Positions 32,151-39,826 of a stretch of DNA of 53,683 nucleotides are shown piece by piece (position 1 is the stretch's first letter; each line of letters opens with the position of its first letter). This DNA is from an uncultured Methanobrevibacter sp. GTDB lineage: Archaea > Methanobacteriota > Methanobacteria > Methanobacteriales > Methanobacteriaceae. The stretch is from positions 1-53,683 of the forward strand of contig NZ_CAMVTE010000016.1 of the NCBI RefSeq assembly GCF_947170395.1, written 5' to 3'. The notes beneath the pieces were generated by a model that made no database searches, was not told the DNA's origin, and worked only from the letters and a program-made list of their open reading frames with translations. Both the position numbers and the translations under genes were made by a program.

Positions 32151-32244
32151 ATTTAATAATAGAACTTTAAATTAAAAATAACTTGCTATTCCAATAGTTT
32201 TATATGGGGCGAACGATTTAATTATATATCAGACTGGTGATAGC

Positions 32245-32895
32245 ATGGCTGATGAAGAATTGAAAATGGAAACAAAATGTTATGACGCTAACGAATACGG
32301 ATATCTCTATGGATTGAATCAAATGATTCCTGATGAGGAATTCGAAAAGGTAAAGCCATATTTCAGAAAATTCAAAAGAATGGACTTTGTTGAAGGTAAT
32401 GTTCAGGTAACCGGAAGACCTGAAGGATGGAGATGTCTGGAAAAGGATGTTGCAAAGGTAGAGGAAATATTGGGCATTACAAACACTCTCGAAAAAAGGC
32501 AAAATAAAGTAAAGGAAGCATTCACGGACCCTGTCAAAAAGGCAAACCTCAAGGACAAATCCTATGAATGGCTGACAATGCTTTTCCAACAGACAGGTAC
32601 AAGACCAAAGCAGGATCTCTCCAGATTAGCAATACACTCCACAAAAATGTATGACCCGCAGGACAGCTTTAAAAACGGATTTCAAAATGGTGAAGGAGAA
32701 CTGTTCATATATACTCCTCATGGAATGTGGTACATTATAAACAACAGCGGTGAATTTTCCGATTTAAGTCTTAATAATGTAAAAACCTCCAATGGTGGTG
32801 CAATAGGTCACAGATTGATGTATGATGATTTGATAGACAGACTAATCAGAATATATACTGAAGAAAATGAATACAGTGGTGAAAAATTATATTGA
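32245..32895 (+). CDS. Conserved protein of unknown function
   Basis: A 216-residue soluble protein with no membrane segment. It contains an acidic N-terminal half, three well-spaced tryptophans, and a basic stretch TGTRPKQDLSRLAIHSTK near 128-145. I do not recognise the family. The segment FIYTPHGMWYIINNSG suggests a beta-rich core. GGTGATAGC precedes the ATG. It stands alone between divergent mdh and the convergent zinc-ribbon gene, so there is no context clue. Confidence 0.7.
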   Translation: MADEELKMETKCYDANEYGYLYGLNQMIPDEEFEKVKPYFRKFKRMDFVEGNVQVTGRPEGWRCLEKDVAKVEEILGITNTLEKRQNKVKEAFTDPVKKANLKDKSYEWLTMLFQQTGTRPKQDLSRLAIHSTKMYDPQDSFKNGFQNGEGELFIYTPHGMWYIINNSGEFSDLSLNNVKTSNGGAIGHRLMYDDLIDRLIRIYTEENEYSGEKLY

Positions 32896-32909
32896 TTTCA
32901 CCATTTCTT

Positions 32910-33287
32910 TTAATTTCTAATTTTATCGATAATCAAACCAACCACATAACCGATCACATATACAGGAACGGCAAAAATAAAACCTATTACTATGCCTACA
33001 ATCAAATCAACATATATTGAAGCGGTTCCTACAGCCATCGTAAACAAAAAGAAAAACACAAACACACCAACACTTATTGATTTTGCCTTAGCAAATCTCA
33101 ATTCATTGGTATACTTGTCTGTTTTGAAAAAAAGTTTTGTAATGATTGACTGTTCACTGCCTGCCAAAGTATTTGACTGAACTGAATCTTCTGGCTTTTC
33201 AATGATTTGATCTAATTTCGAACCGCAATCACGGCAAAACTGTGCTTCATCGATATTTTCATATCCGCAGCTTGGACAAATTTTCAT
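32910..33287 (-). CDS. Zinc-ribbon two-helix membrane protein
   Basis: A 125-residue protein. A zinc ribbon (CPSCGYENIDEAQFCRDCG, residues 4-22) is followed by a polar linker and two hydrophobic helices (about 72-92 and 95-117). It belongs to the large set of ribbon-plus-membrane proteins in this lineage. No operon partner exists; the 3' end faces the 32245 gene 14 bases away. Function unknown. Confidence 0.75.
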   Translation of the reverse strand: MKICPSCGYENIDEAQFCRDCGSKLDQIIEKPEDSVQSNTLAGSEQSIITKLFFKTDKYTNELRFAKAKSISVGVFVFFFLFTMAVGTASIYVDLIVGIVIGFIFAVPVYVIGYVVGLIIDKIRN

Positions 33288-33397
33288 GTTAAAATATTTG
33301 TTATTAAAATGTTATATATGTGTTGCATATTTCCAATTAAAAGTTTATTAATTTAGAAATCAAAACAATTAACTAGATTAAAGGTGGTTTAATAATT

Positions 33398-34195
33398 ATG
33401 CAAAAACTTGTAAATGCACATTGTCATATCTATCCGGAAAAAATAGCTGATAAAGCAGTATTGGGAATTAGAGACTTTTATGATTTGGATATGTCCTTAA
33501 ACGGCAAATTGGATGATTTGATTCGTGACGGAAATCAGGTGGGAGTGACACACTATCTTGTACACTCAGTGGCAACAACCCCAAAACAGGTAAAATCAAT
33601 CAATGAATTCATTGCCGAATCCGTTAATACACATCCTGACCTTTTTACTGGTTTTGGAACCCTGCATCCTGACAGCGATGACATTCAGGGAGATTTTGAT
33701 TATTTGATTGAACTTGGTCTTAAAGGTGTTAAGCTGCATCCCGATTTCCAGCAATTTGCAATGAACGAAGAACGTGCATTTAAGATTGGTGAAGTGGTTA
33801 GTGCAGGAGGAGTTCCAATGCTTGTCCACTGTGGAGATTTCAGATACAACTACTCCAATCCGGAACAGATAAAACCATTTTTGGAAAAATTTCCGGACAT
33901 CACATTCATCGGCGCACATTTTGCAGGATGGAGCATGTGGCAGGAAGCAACCGAAAAGCTTGCCGGAACACCTAATTTATATGTTGACTTAAGTTCCAGC
34001 CTATATGATTTAAGTCCCGAAACCGCTCTTGATTTAATTCATAAATATGGTGCTGATCGTGTTTTATGGGGAACAGACTATCCGATGTGGGACTCTGAAA
34101 GTGAAATGGAATACTTTAAAAAAATAGACCTGAGCGATGAGGAAAGAGAACTTATAATGTATAAAAATGCATCCAGGATTTTAGGTCTTGATTAA
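33398..34195 (+). CDS. Amidohydrolase family metal-dependent hydrolase
   Basis: A 265-residue TIM-barrel hydrolase of the amidohydrolase-2 type. Metal and catalytic positions are visible: NAHCHIYP (HxH), GVKLHPDFQ, LVHCGD, IGAHFAGW and WGTDYPMW (final Asp). Relatives act as decarboxylases or lactonases on aromatic or sugar acids. GGTGGTTTAATAATT precedes the ATG. The gene is monocistronic and convergent with the NUDIX gene. The substrate is unknown. Confidence 0.88.
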   Translation: MQKLVNAHCHIYPEKIADKAVLGIRDFYDLDMSLNGKLDDLIRDGNQVGVTHYLVHSVATTPKQVKSINEFIAESVNTHPDLFTGFGTLHPDSDDIQGDFDYLIELGLKGVKLHPDFQQFAMNEERAFKIGEVVSAGGVPMLVHCGDFRYNYSNPEQIKPFLEKFPDITFIGAHFAGWSMWQEATEKLAGTPNLYVDLSSSLYDLSPETALDLIHKYGADRVLWGTDYPMWDSESEMEYFKKIDLSDEERELIMYKNASRILGLD

Positions 34196-34200
34196 TTCTT

Positions 34201-34617
34201 TCATTTTTCAAATGCCCTGACTGCAGCAACTGCAAGAAGACCATCATCAATCATCTCTAAAACCTCTTCTTTTGTAAACCATCCGTAATCATCATGTTCT
34301 TCGCTTATAGTGACTTCATCTGTAGTGCATGAAACATTCATGATTAGCTGGATTGATCTGATTTCCTCATTGGTTTTACATGCAGTATAGTTTCTCTGAA
34401 TAACATTGTATAGAGATTCGACTTCAACGTCGAGACCTGTTTCCTCTTTGTATTCGCGCTTCAGTGCGGCATCAAAGAATTCTCCCTTTTTGACTTTACC
34501 GCCCGGAATTTCCCAAAGTCCTGCATCATGAGAAGATTTTGATCTTATTTTTAAAAGAAGTATTTTTCCATTGTGTCTGCAAATGCCCTTTGCAGCCAAT
34601 CCCCACATATTTGACAT
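34201..34617 (-). CDS. NUDIX hydrolase
   Basis: A 138-residue NUDIX protein. The complete box lies at about 44-66 (G-GKVKKGEFFDA-x-REYKEETGLDV), giving the magnesium-binding glutamates. The N-terminal part (GLAAKGICRHNGKILLLKIR) and the ending suit an ADP-ribose or nucleotide-sugar pyrophosphatase, but a MutT-like role cannot be excluded. I use the ATG at 34617 rather than an upstream TTG. It is separated by a terminator from the GGGtGRT gene on the same side. Confidence 0.9.
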   Translation of the reverse strand: MSNMWGLAAKGICRHNGKILLLKIRSKSSHDAGLWEIPGGKVKKGEFFDAALKREYKEETGLDVEVESLYNVIQRNYTACKTNEEIRSIQLIMNVSCTTDEVTISEEHDDYGWFTKEEVLEMIDDGLLAVAAVRAFEK

Positions 34618-34641
34618 ATTATCAACCAAAAAAAGAATTAA

Positions 34642-34660
34642 AAAGGGATTTAATCCCTTA
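34642..34660 (-). terminator. Terminator of the NifU-like/GGGtGRT operon
   Basis: On the minus strand, AAGGGATT/AATCCCTT forms a hairpin that overlaps the stop codon of the GGGtGRT gene. It is followed by a T-rich tail (TTTAATTCTTTTTTT). Confidence 0.7.
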
Positions 34661-35659
34661 TTTTTTCATAGCTTTTTCAACAGCTACTGCAACAGCTACA
34701 GAAGCTCCAACCATAGGGTTATTACCCATACCGATAAGTCCCATCATCTCAACGTGAGCAGGTACTGATGATGAACCGGCAAATTGAGCGTCTGAGTGCA
34801 TTCTTCCCATTGTATCTGTCATACCATATGAAGCTGGTCCTGCTGCCATGTTATCAGGGTGTAATGTTCTTCCGGTTCCACCTCCGGATGCTACTGAGAA
34901 GTATTTTTTGCCCTGTTCGAGACATTCCTTCTTATATGTTCCTGCAACAGGATGTTGGAAACGTGTAGGGTTTGTTGAATTGCCTGTAATAGATACATCA
35001 ACACCTTCCAAATGCATGATTGCAACTCCTTCACGCACGTCATCTGCACCGTAGCATCTGACTTTTGCACGTTCTCCATCGGAGTATGCTTTTTCTTTTA
35101 CGACTTTCACTTCTCCTGTAAAGTAATCAAATTCAGTTTCAACATGGGTGAATCCGTTGATTCTTGAGATAATTAATGCAGCATCCTTTCCAAGACCGTT
35201 TAAAATAACCCTTAAAGGTTTAGCTCTTACCTCATTTGCAGAGTTAGCAATACCGATTGCCCCTTCAGCTGCCGCAAAACTTTCATGACCTGCAAGGAAT
35301 GCAAAGCATTCACTTTCATCACTTAAAAGCATTGAAGCAAGGTTACCGTGACCAAGACCTACTTTTCTGTCATCGGCTACACTTCCAGGAATACAGAATG
35401 CCTGAAGTCCTTCACCGATAGCCTTTGCAGCATCGGATGCCTTTTCACAACCTGTTTTAACGGCTATTGCAGCACCTAAAGTGTAAGCCCAGCATGCATT
35501 TTCAAAACAGATTGGTTGAACTCCCTTAACGATTTCATATGGGTCAAAACCTTTATCAAGACAAATCTGTTTGGCCTCTTCAAGGTCTTTGATACCATAT
35601 TTTTCTAAAACAGGAATGATTTGATCGATTCTTCTTTCATAACTTTCAAATAAACTCAT
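34658..35659 (-). CDS. GGGtGRT protein
   Basis: A 333-residue protein named for its motif GGGTGRT (about residue 265), followed by LHPDNMAAGPASYGMTD and a glycine-rich end GLIGMGNNPMVGASVAVAV. Proteins of this family occur in clostridia and methanogens next to a NifU-like protein, as here (start 5 bases after that gene's stop). The function has not been established to my knowledge. An iron-sulfur or metal-linked role is suggested only by its partner. Confidence 0.88.
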   Translation of the reverse strand: MSLFESYERRIDQIIPVLEKYGIKDLEEAKQICLDKGFDPYEIVKGVQPICFENACWAYTLGAAIAVKTGCEKASDAAKAIGEGLQAFCIPGSVADDRKVGLGHGNLASMLLSDESECFAFLAGHESFAAAEGAIGIANSANEVRAKPLRVILNGLGKDAALIISRINGFTHVETEFDYFTGEVKVVKEKAYSDGERAKVRCYGADDVREGVAIMHLEGVDVSITGNSTNPTRFQHPVAGTYKKECLEQGKKYFSVASGGGTGRTLHPDNMAAGPASYGMTDTMGRMHSDAQFAGSSSVPAHVEMMGLIGMGNNPMVGASVAVAVAVEKAMKK

Positions 35660-35663
35660 AATA

Positions 35664-36356
35664 TCACTCCTTTCTAGGGTCTATTTTTTTAGCGGCGTCA
35701 TCAAATCTTCCATATTGACCTGTTGCCTTTTCAATAGCTTCCAGAGGGTCAACACCATCTTTGATGAAGTCAAGCATTACACCCAGGTTGATGTATTTGT
35801 AACCTATAATTTCACTGTCTTCGTCAAGGCCTATTTCGGTAATGTAACCTTCAGTCAACTCCAGATACCTTGGACCTTTCTCTTTTGTTGAATAAATTGT
35901 TCCTACTTGGCTCCTGTGACCTTTTCCCAAATCTTCAAGTCCGGCACCAATCTGAAGACCTCCTTCTGAAAATGCAGACTGAGTTCTTCCGTAAACAATC
36001 TGTAAGAATAATTCACGCATTGCAGTGTTGATTGCATCACAAACCAAATCTGTGTTCAATGCCTCAAGGATTGTCTTTCCGACCAGAATCTCTCCAGCCA
36101 TGGCCGCAGAGTGAGTCATACCTGAACATCCCAAAGTTTCAACCAATGCCTCTTCAATAATACCATCCTTAACATTCAATGTTAATTTACAGCATCCCTG
36201 TTGCGGTGCACACCATCCGATTCCATGAGTAAAACCGGAAATGTCTGTAATCTGTTTTGCTTTAACCCATTTTCCCTCTTCAGGAATTGGAGCAGGGTCA
36301 TGATTAGCACCTTTGCGAACTGGACACATATTTTCTATCTCAGTTGAATATATCAT
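35664..36356 (-). CDS. NifU-like iron-sulfur scaffold-related protein
   Basis: A 230-residue protein related to the N-terminal IscU-like domain of NifU. GIGWCAPQQGCCKLTLNV and LVETLGCSGMTHSAAMA hold the cysteines. The third scaffold cysteine region is altered relative to IscU, and a C-terminal extension is present, as in the group that always pairs with GGGtGRT proteins. It is the first gene of this two-gene operon. A role in assembling a metal cluster for an unknown target is inferred. Confidence 0.85.
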   Translation of the reverse strand: MIYSTEIENMCPVRKGANHDPAPIPEEGKWVKAKQITDISGFTHGIGWCAPQQGCCKLTLNVKDGIIEEALVETLGCSGMTHSAAMAGEILVGKTILEALNTDLVCDAINTAMRELFLQIVYGRTQSAFSEGGLQIGAGLEDLGKGHRSQVGTIYSTKEKGPRYLELTEGYITEIGLDEDSEIIGYKYINLGVMLDFIKDGVDPLEAIEKATGQYGRFDDAAKKIDPRKE

Positions 36357-36487
36357 TATTTTTCTCCAAAATTTTTTGCTGATTTAATATATCTGTTTTT
36401 TTATTAATGTAGTTTTTGAAAAAATAATAGAATAGCTTTAATAATATGAAAATATAATTAATCATATCAAATACTAGGTGAGTAGTT

Positions 36488-36784
36488 ATGGATTTCATTT
36501 TAGTTCTAGCAAAAATCGAACCTAAAGAAGGTTGTCAAGACAGTATTATTGAAGTTGCAGATGATTTGATTTTTGAAACTTTGCAAGAAGAAGGTAATAT
36601 TGATTATCAATTGTTAAAACCTTTAGAAGGTGACAGTTTAACATTTGTTGAAAAATGGGAGTCTTTAGATGCTCTTAAAAGACATATGGCTTCACCACAC
36701 TTTTTAAACTTTAATGAAGAAACTGAAGAATTTGTTGAAAATATGACTATTCAAGTTATAGGTGCTGATAAAATCAGCCTATAA
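36488..36784 (+). CDS. Antibiotic biosynthesis monooxygenase (ABM) domain protein
   Basis: A 98-residue ferredoxin-fold protein of the ABM/quinol monooxygenase type. Typical features are FILVLAKIEPKEG at the start, LLKPLEGDSLTFVEKWESLDALKRHM and SPHFLNF. Many small members protect against reactive quinones or bind haem. Codon use is strongly biased, suggesting high expression. AGGTGAGTAGTT precedes the ATG. It stands alone. Confidence 0.85.
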   Translation: MDFILVLAKIEPKEGCQDSIIEVADDLIFETLQEEGNIDYQLLKPLEGDSLTFVEKWESLDALKRHMASPHFLNFNEETEEFVENMTIQVIGADKISL

Positions 36785-36868
36785 TTCTATTTTTTTATTA
36801 AAATCATTTAAAATTAATTCTTTTTTAGATTAAAAAAATATAATATTTCTGAAATACATAGCATTATT

Positions 36869-37651
36869 ATGAAAATATTCATCAATAAAGACCCAATTAG
36901 AAATATAACAACCCAAGTCTATGATTCTACAATAGAAATTTCTAAAAGCTTAGATATTGATGTTGTGGATGATATCGAAAAAGCAGACATTATTATTTCC
37001 ATTGGAGGCGATGGAACATTTCTTAAATCAGCAAGATTATCTTCTGGAAAACCAATTGTCGGAATCAACACCGGAACATTAGGTTATCTTACTGAAATTT
37101 CACCTAAAAAAATTAAACAGTCCTTAGAAGATATTAAAGATGGAAACTACCATATAGAAGAGAGAATGATGGTGGAAGGCGAAATAACCAAATCCAACGG
37201 AGAAACTGTTAAAATTCCGGAAAGCCTAAATGAAATTGCCATCTCCAAAAATACATTTGGCGTTGTAAGATTTGATGCAACAGTCAATGGAAAACTGATA
37301 AATTCATATACTGCAGACGGCATTCTTGTATGTACTCCAACAGGTTCAACTGCCTATAATCTATCCTGCGGAGGACCAATTGTCGATCCGACTGCACATA
37401 TAATTACATTGACTCCTATAGCACCACATACTGTAATTAACAGAAGCATAATATTATCAGATGACTCCACTGTAGAAATCAAAATCACTGAAATCAGAGA
37501 AAACACCAATTCATATGTATTATACGACGGAAAACCCATTGAAGTATTTGATGGTGATGTAATCAAAATTAGAAAATCAGAAAAGATTACTAAAATCATT
37601 AAATTAGAAAACAGAAGCTTTATCGACAATATTCGTGAAAATATTAGTTAA
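36869..37651 (+). CDS. nadK: NAD kinase
   Basis: A 260-residue NAD(+) kinase that makes NADP. The ATP/polyphosphate motif is IISIGGDGTFLKSAR (about 46-60), followed by GINTGTLGYLTE and the NAD-binding TPTGSTAYNLSCGGPIVDP. It is a stand-alone archaeal form without an inositol phosphatase fusion. Its 3' end overlaps the converging ferredoxin gene by eight bases. There is no visible RBS, so the transcript may be leaderless. Confidence 0.93.
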   Translation: MKIFINKDPIRNITTQVYDSTIEISKSLDIDVVDDIEKADIIISIGGDGTFLKSARLSSGKPIVGINTGTLGYLTEISPKKIKQSLEDIKDGNYHIEERMMVEGEITKSNGETVKIPESLNEIAISKNTFGVVRFDATVNGKLINSYTADGILVCTPTGSTAYNLSCGGPIVDPTAHIITLTPIAPHTVINRSIILSDDSTVEIKITEIRENTNSYVLYDGKPIEVFDGDVIKIRKSEKITKIIKLENRSFIDNIRENIS

Positions 37652-37880
37652 TTGTAATGCAATCGTTCGGACAAATTGCCATACATACCTTACAGCTTTT
37701 GCAAACCTGAGGGTCACGAACTGATGAAACATTATCAACAATAATCAGTACATTGTTCGGACATGCAATTGTGCATTTCTCACACGCATCGCAATCATCT
37801 GTGTTAATGTCAATGTGAGATTCGACGATTTCCTCTTTTTTGTCTTTTTTATTTCTTTTAAAAAGTGAACCTAAACCCAT
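37644..37880 (-). CDS. 2[4Fe-4S] ferredoxin with basic N-terminal extension
   Basis: A 78-residue protein. The first ~20 residues are lysine-rich (FKRNKKDKKEE). Two cluster motifs follow, CDACEKCTIACP and CKSCKVCMAICP, each able to bind a 4Fe-4S cluster. It carries electrons in the cytoplasm. The basic leader is not part of normal small ferredoxins and may guide docking to an acidic partner. It overlaps the end of nadK. Confidence 0.92.
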   Translation of the reverse strand: MGLGSLFKRNKKDKKEEIVESHIDINTDDCDACEKCTIACPNNVLIIVDNVSSVRDPQVCKSCKVCMAICPNDCITIN

Positions 37881-37940
37881 ACAAATAGTTTATTTAAAAT
37901 AGTAATTAAAATTATCTAAAAAAATATTAAATGATATACA

Positions 37941-38306
37941 TTAAACTATTGCAAATTTAGTTTCCATATCATCAATTTTTAAATTATCAGTATGTTTGTT
38001 AATATAATGTAAAACATGTTCTTCTAAATCATTTTTGAAATAGATATCTAGTTTTATCAAGTCAGAATTAATTAGTATATTTACATTTCCATCAGGTTTG
38101 ATTAAAAATTCTTTTTCAATGTTTAATCTTTTTGAAGCAGAAAGAATTTCTAAATTTACTGGAAAATAATTATCATCAAAATCAAGAAAAACACCAATTT
38201 CAAAATCTATTGATTCATTATAATTATAATCTTGTTTAACTTTTATATTTACAATATCTAAATCATAATCATAGGTATATTCAGCATCTAATTGTTTTAT
38301 TTCCAT
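37941..38306 (-). CDS. DUF2283-like protein, putative antitoxin
   Basis: A 121-residue acidic protein. The segment YDYDLDIVNIKVKQ, then IEIGVFLDFDDN and VNLEILSASKRL, follows the DUF2283 pattern (small beta protein with a final EI-ASK). DUF2283 genes are commonly found directly after DUF4258 genes in candidate toxin-antitoxin pairs. Here the ATG overlaps the stop of a split DUF4258 frame (TAATG), and GAGGAGG lies inside that frame's end. The original arrangement was thus a coupled pair; the upstream gene is now broken. Confidence 0.7.
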   Translation of the reverse strand: MEIKQLDAEYTYDYDLDIVNIKVKQDYNYNESIDFEIGVFLDFDDNYFPVNLEILSASKRLNIEKEFLIKPDGNVNILINSDLIKLDIYFKNDLEEHVLHYINKHTDNLKIDDMETKFAIV

Positions 38307-38374
38307 TAATGTTTCCTCCTCTTAATTGATTTATCGATAACAGTTAATATTATTATTTCATCTATATTTGGCAA

Positions 38375-38540
38375 GGATACCTCGACCTCTTTTAGGTCGA
38401 GGAGGAATTGCCGTTTTGTTTAGTTTGTAAACTAATATAAAGTTTACCCCCTATTCCTGGGTAAGTTTAGCCTTCGCCAATGTTATTTGAGAGTTTTATA
38501 TGTGAGCAACACTGTTCTTACCATCTCAGAACTGTTTAAT
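38375..38540 (-). ncRNA. Candidate reRNA/omega-RNA scaffold of the element
   Basis: The right-end half of the element, read on the minus strand, contains consecutive stems: GGGTAA/TTACCC (38444-38464), TTAGTTT/AAACTAA (38420-38435) and the terminal CCTCGACCT hairpin. It ends at the element boundary. This is the layout of TnpB guide RNAs, whose spacer is the flanking DNA; here that would be TTGCCAAATATAGATGAA from the split toxin gene. Expression is not shown and no TnpB is in the window. Confidence 0.4.
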
Positions 38541-38693
38541 CGCCCACCTTAGAGCTACAGACTAGGCTTAAACATCTATAGGTAACTATAATATTTCTCA
38601 ATAACGTAGACTTATTAATAATAAGTCTGAGGCTATTCAACTAGTGGATTGTGAAAATAACTCACAATCCACGACCTCTACAGGTCGTGGTAG
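38375..38693 (-). mobile_element. 319-bp non-autonomous IS200/IS605-type element (PATE-like)
   Basis: Its limits are set by restoring the split gene. Both ends carry subterminal hairpins, the hallmark of this single-strand transposing family. One end has CCTCGACCT/AGGTCGAGG (38380-38402). The other has CCACGACCT/AGGTCGTGG (38669-38690) plus a second stem of 11 bp (38644-38672) within TTCAACTA/TAGTTGAA (38636-38698). There is no terminal inverted repeat or target duplication, as expected. On the minus strand the left flank is TTCAA, a plausible target/TAM. No tnpA or tnpB ORF remains, so it must be moved in trans. Confidence 0.75.
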
Positions 38694-38960
38694 TTGAATT
38701 TCATTTAATATATCTATAGCGATTGCCAAATCTCGAAATTTTGTATACTCATATATTAATAGAAATCTGCTCGAGGAACTCGCATCTTTTTCTATACCAA
38801 CAGGTTTATCTTCATTTATTTTTTTAAATATTAAATCTTGATTTATAGATCTATCTCTTGTTCGAAATATCGAATGATTGGTATTTTTTATACCATATGG
38901 ATTGTTTTTGATATTATATAAAACATTCAAAGCATCATCAATATCATAATCGATTTCCAT

Positions 38961-39207
38961 CCCTCAAAATATCAATTTTTAATTATCAATTAATATTTTG
39001 TAATAATAAATATATAAAATTATTTTTTTATAATTAAATAGAAAATATTTTAAATAAAAAATGAACAAACCTACAACAATTTGCCAATAATAAATCAATA
39101 TTGATTAATGGAAAGAAATATATAATCATTTAAAAGTTTTAAAAATAGGAAAATAGAATCTCTCCTGATAAAGAAACAGGAGAATTCTTGCACAAAATGT
39201 TAAAGGT
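38961..39207. other. AT-rich intergenic stretch
   Basis: This interval has no ORF and is almost pure A/T near 39000-39060, where promoter elements of the minus-strand DUF4258 gene would lie. A hairpin at 39156-39187 (CTCCTG/CAGGAG) with a T-rich tail on the minus strand looks like the terminator of the flavoprotein gene. Confidence 0.5.
39156..39187 (-). terminator. Terminator of the iron-sulfur flavoprotein gene
   Basis: TCTCCTG/CAGGAGA forms a 7-bp stem with a 9-base loop. It lies 21 bases downstream of the minus-strand stop and is followed by ATTTTCCTATTTTT. Confidence 0.55.
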
Positions 39208-39750
39208 TTAAAATTTTAAACCTAATTCATAAGCTTCTTTAAGCTTATCTTCCTGCTCTTCAGCCACAATACCTGCCGGACCTGCTGAACCTGCATCAAT
39301 ATGGCCAATCACATCATAGCCCATGAATGTGAACGGTGAGAATTTGGTAAGTTCAATATAGTCTGCATAGGTTCCTTCAGGCTGGTTTTCAGTAAATATC
39401 AATGCGGCTTTTCCGGATAAGCTTTTATCAGGGTTTTGACCAATTGAATAGAATCTGTCAATTATTAATTTTCCTTGTGCTGACATCTGACCGTAATAGA
39501 TTGGTGTTGCAAAGATTACTCCGTCAGCTGCAACAAGATCATCAAGGATTTTGTTACCGTCGTCTGCCCTTACACATTCCGGATGTTCAGCACAGTACAT
39601 GCATGCCTTACATGGAGCGATTTCACAGCCTTCAAGGAAGTATTTTACTACTTCACCACCGTTTTCTTCAATACCTTTTATCATTTCATCCATCAATACG
39701 TCACAGTTTCCGCCTTTTCTAGGACTTGCTTGTAATGCTATAATTTTCAT
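39208..39750 (-). CDS. Iron-sulfur flavoprotein / NADPH-dependent FMN reductase family
   Basis: A 180-residue flavodoxin-fold protein. The FMN-phosphate loop is SPRKGGNCDVL (about 9-19) and ATPIYYGQMSAQGKLIIDRF binds the isoalloxazine. CKACMYCAEHPEC (about 47-59) gives the compact CX2CX2CX5C motif of methanogen Isf proteins, which binds a 4Fe-4S cluster. Isf proteins take electrons from ferredoxin and can reduce oxygen or peroxide. The gene has its own terminator and no partner. Confidence 0.9.
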   Translation of the reverse strand: MKIIALQASPRKGGNCDVLMDEMIKGIEENGGEVVKYFLEGCEIAPCKACMYCAEHPECVRADDGNKILDDLVAADGVIFATPIYYGQMSAQGKLIIDRFYSIGQNPDKSLSGKAALIFTENQPEGTYADYIELTKFSPFTFMGYDVIGHIDAGSAGPAGIVAEEQEDKLKEAYELGLKF

Positions 39751-39826
39751 TTAACTACTCTCCAATGTTTAATTATTAATATTTTAATTGATTAAATATA
39801 TAAATCTATTTTACAAAAATAGTACT

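Larger units (their letters stand above)
38306..38960 (-). pseudogene. DUF4258-like putative toxin gene split by a mobile element
   Basis: The 5' part (38960-38694, 89 codons) encodes NHSIFRTRDRSI, then SSRFLLIYEYTKFRDLAIAI, as in DUF4258. It now runs into the element and gains an 18-residue foreign tail, ending at 38637. The missing 3' part lies beyond the element: from 38374 the minus strand reads LPNIDEIIILTVIDKSIKRR then KH and stop, ending exactly at TAATG of the DUF2283 gene. Deleting 38375-38693 joins the two in frame to give 111 residues, a normal length. The truncated form lacks its last strand and is probably inactive; a fused variant with activity cannot be excluded. Confidence 0.8.

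Noticed and set aside
38637-38960. Treating the 107-codon frame as an intact gene
   Set aside because: Its last 18 codons lie inside the mobile element, and the native end is found beyond the element.
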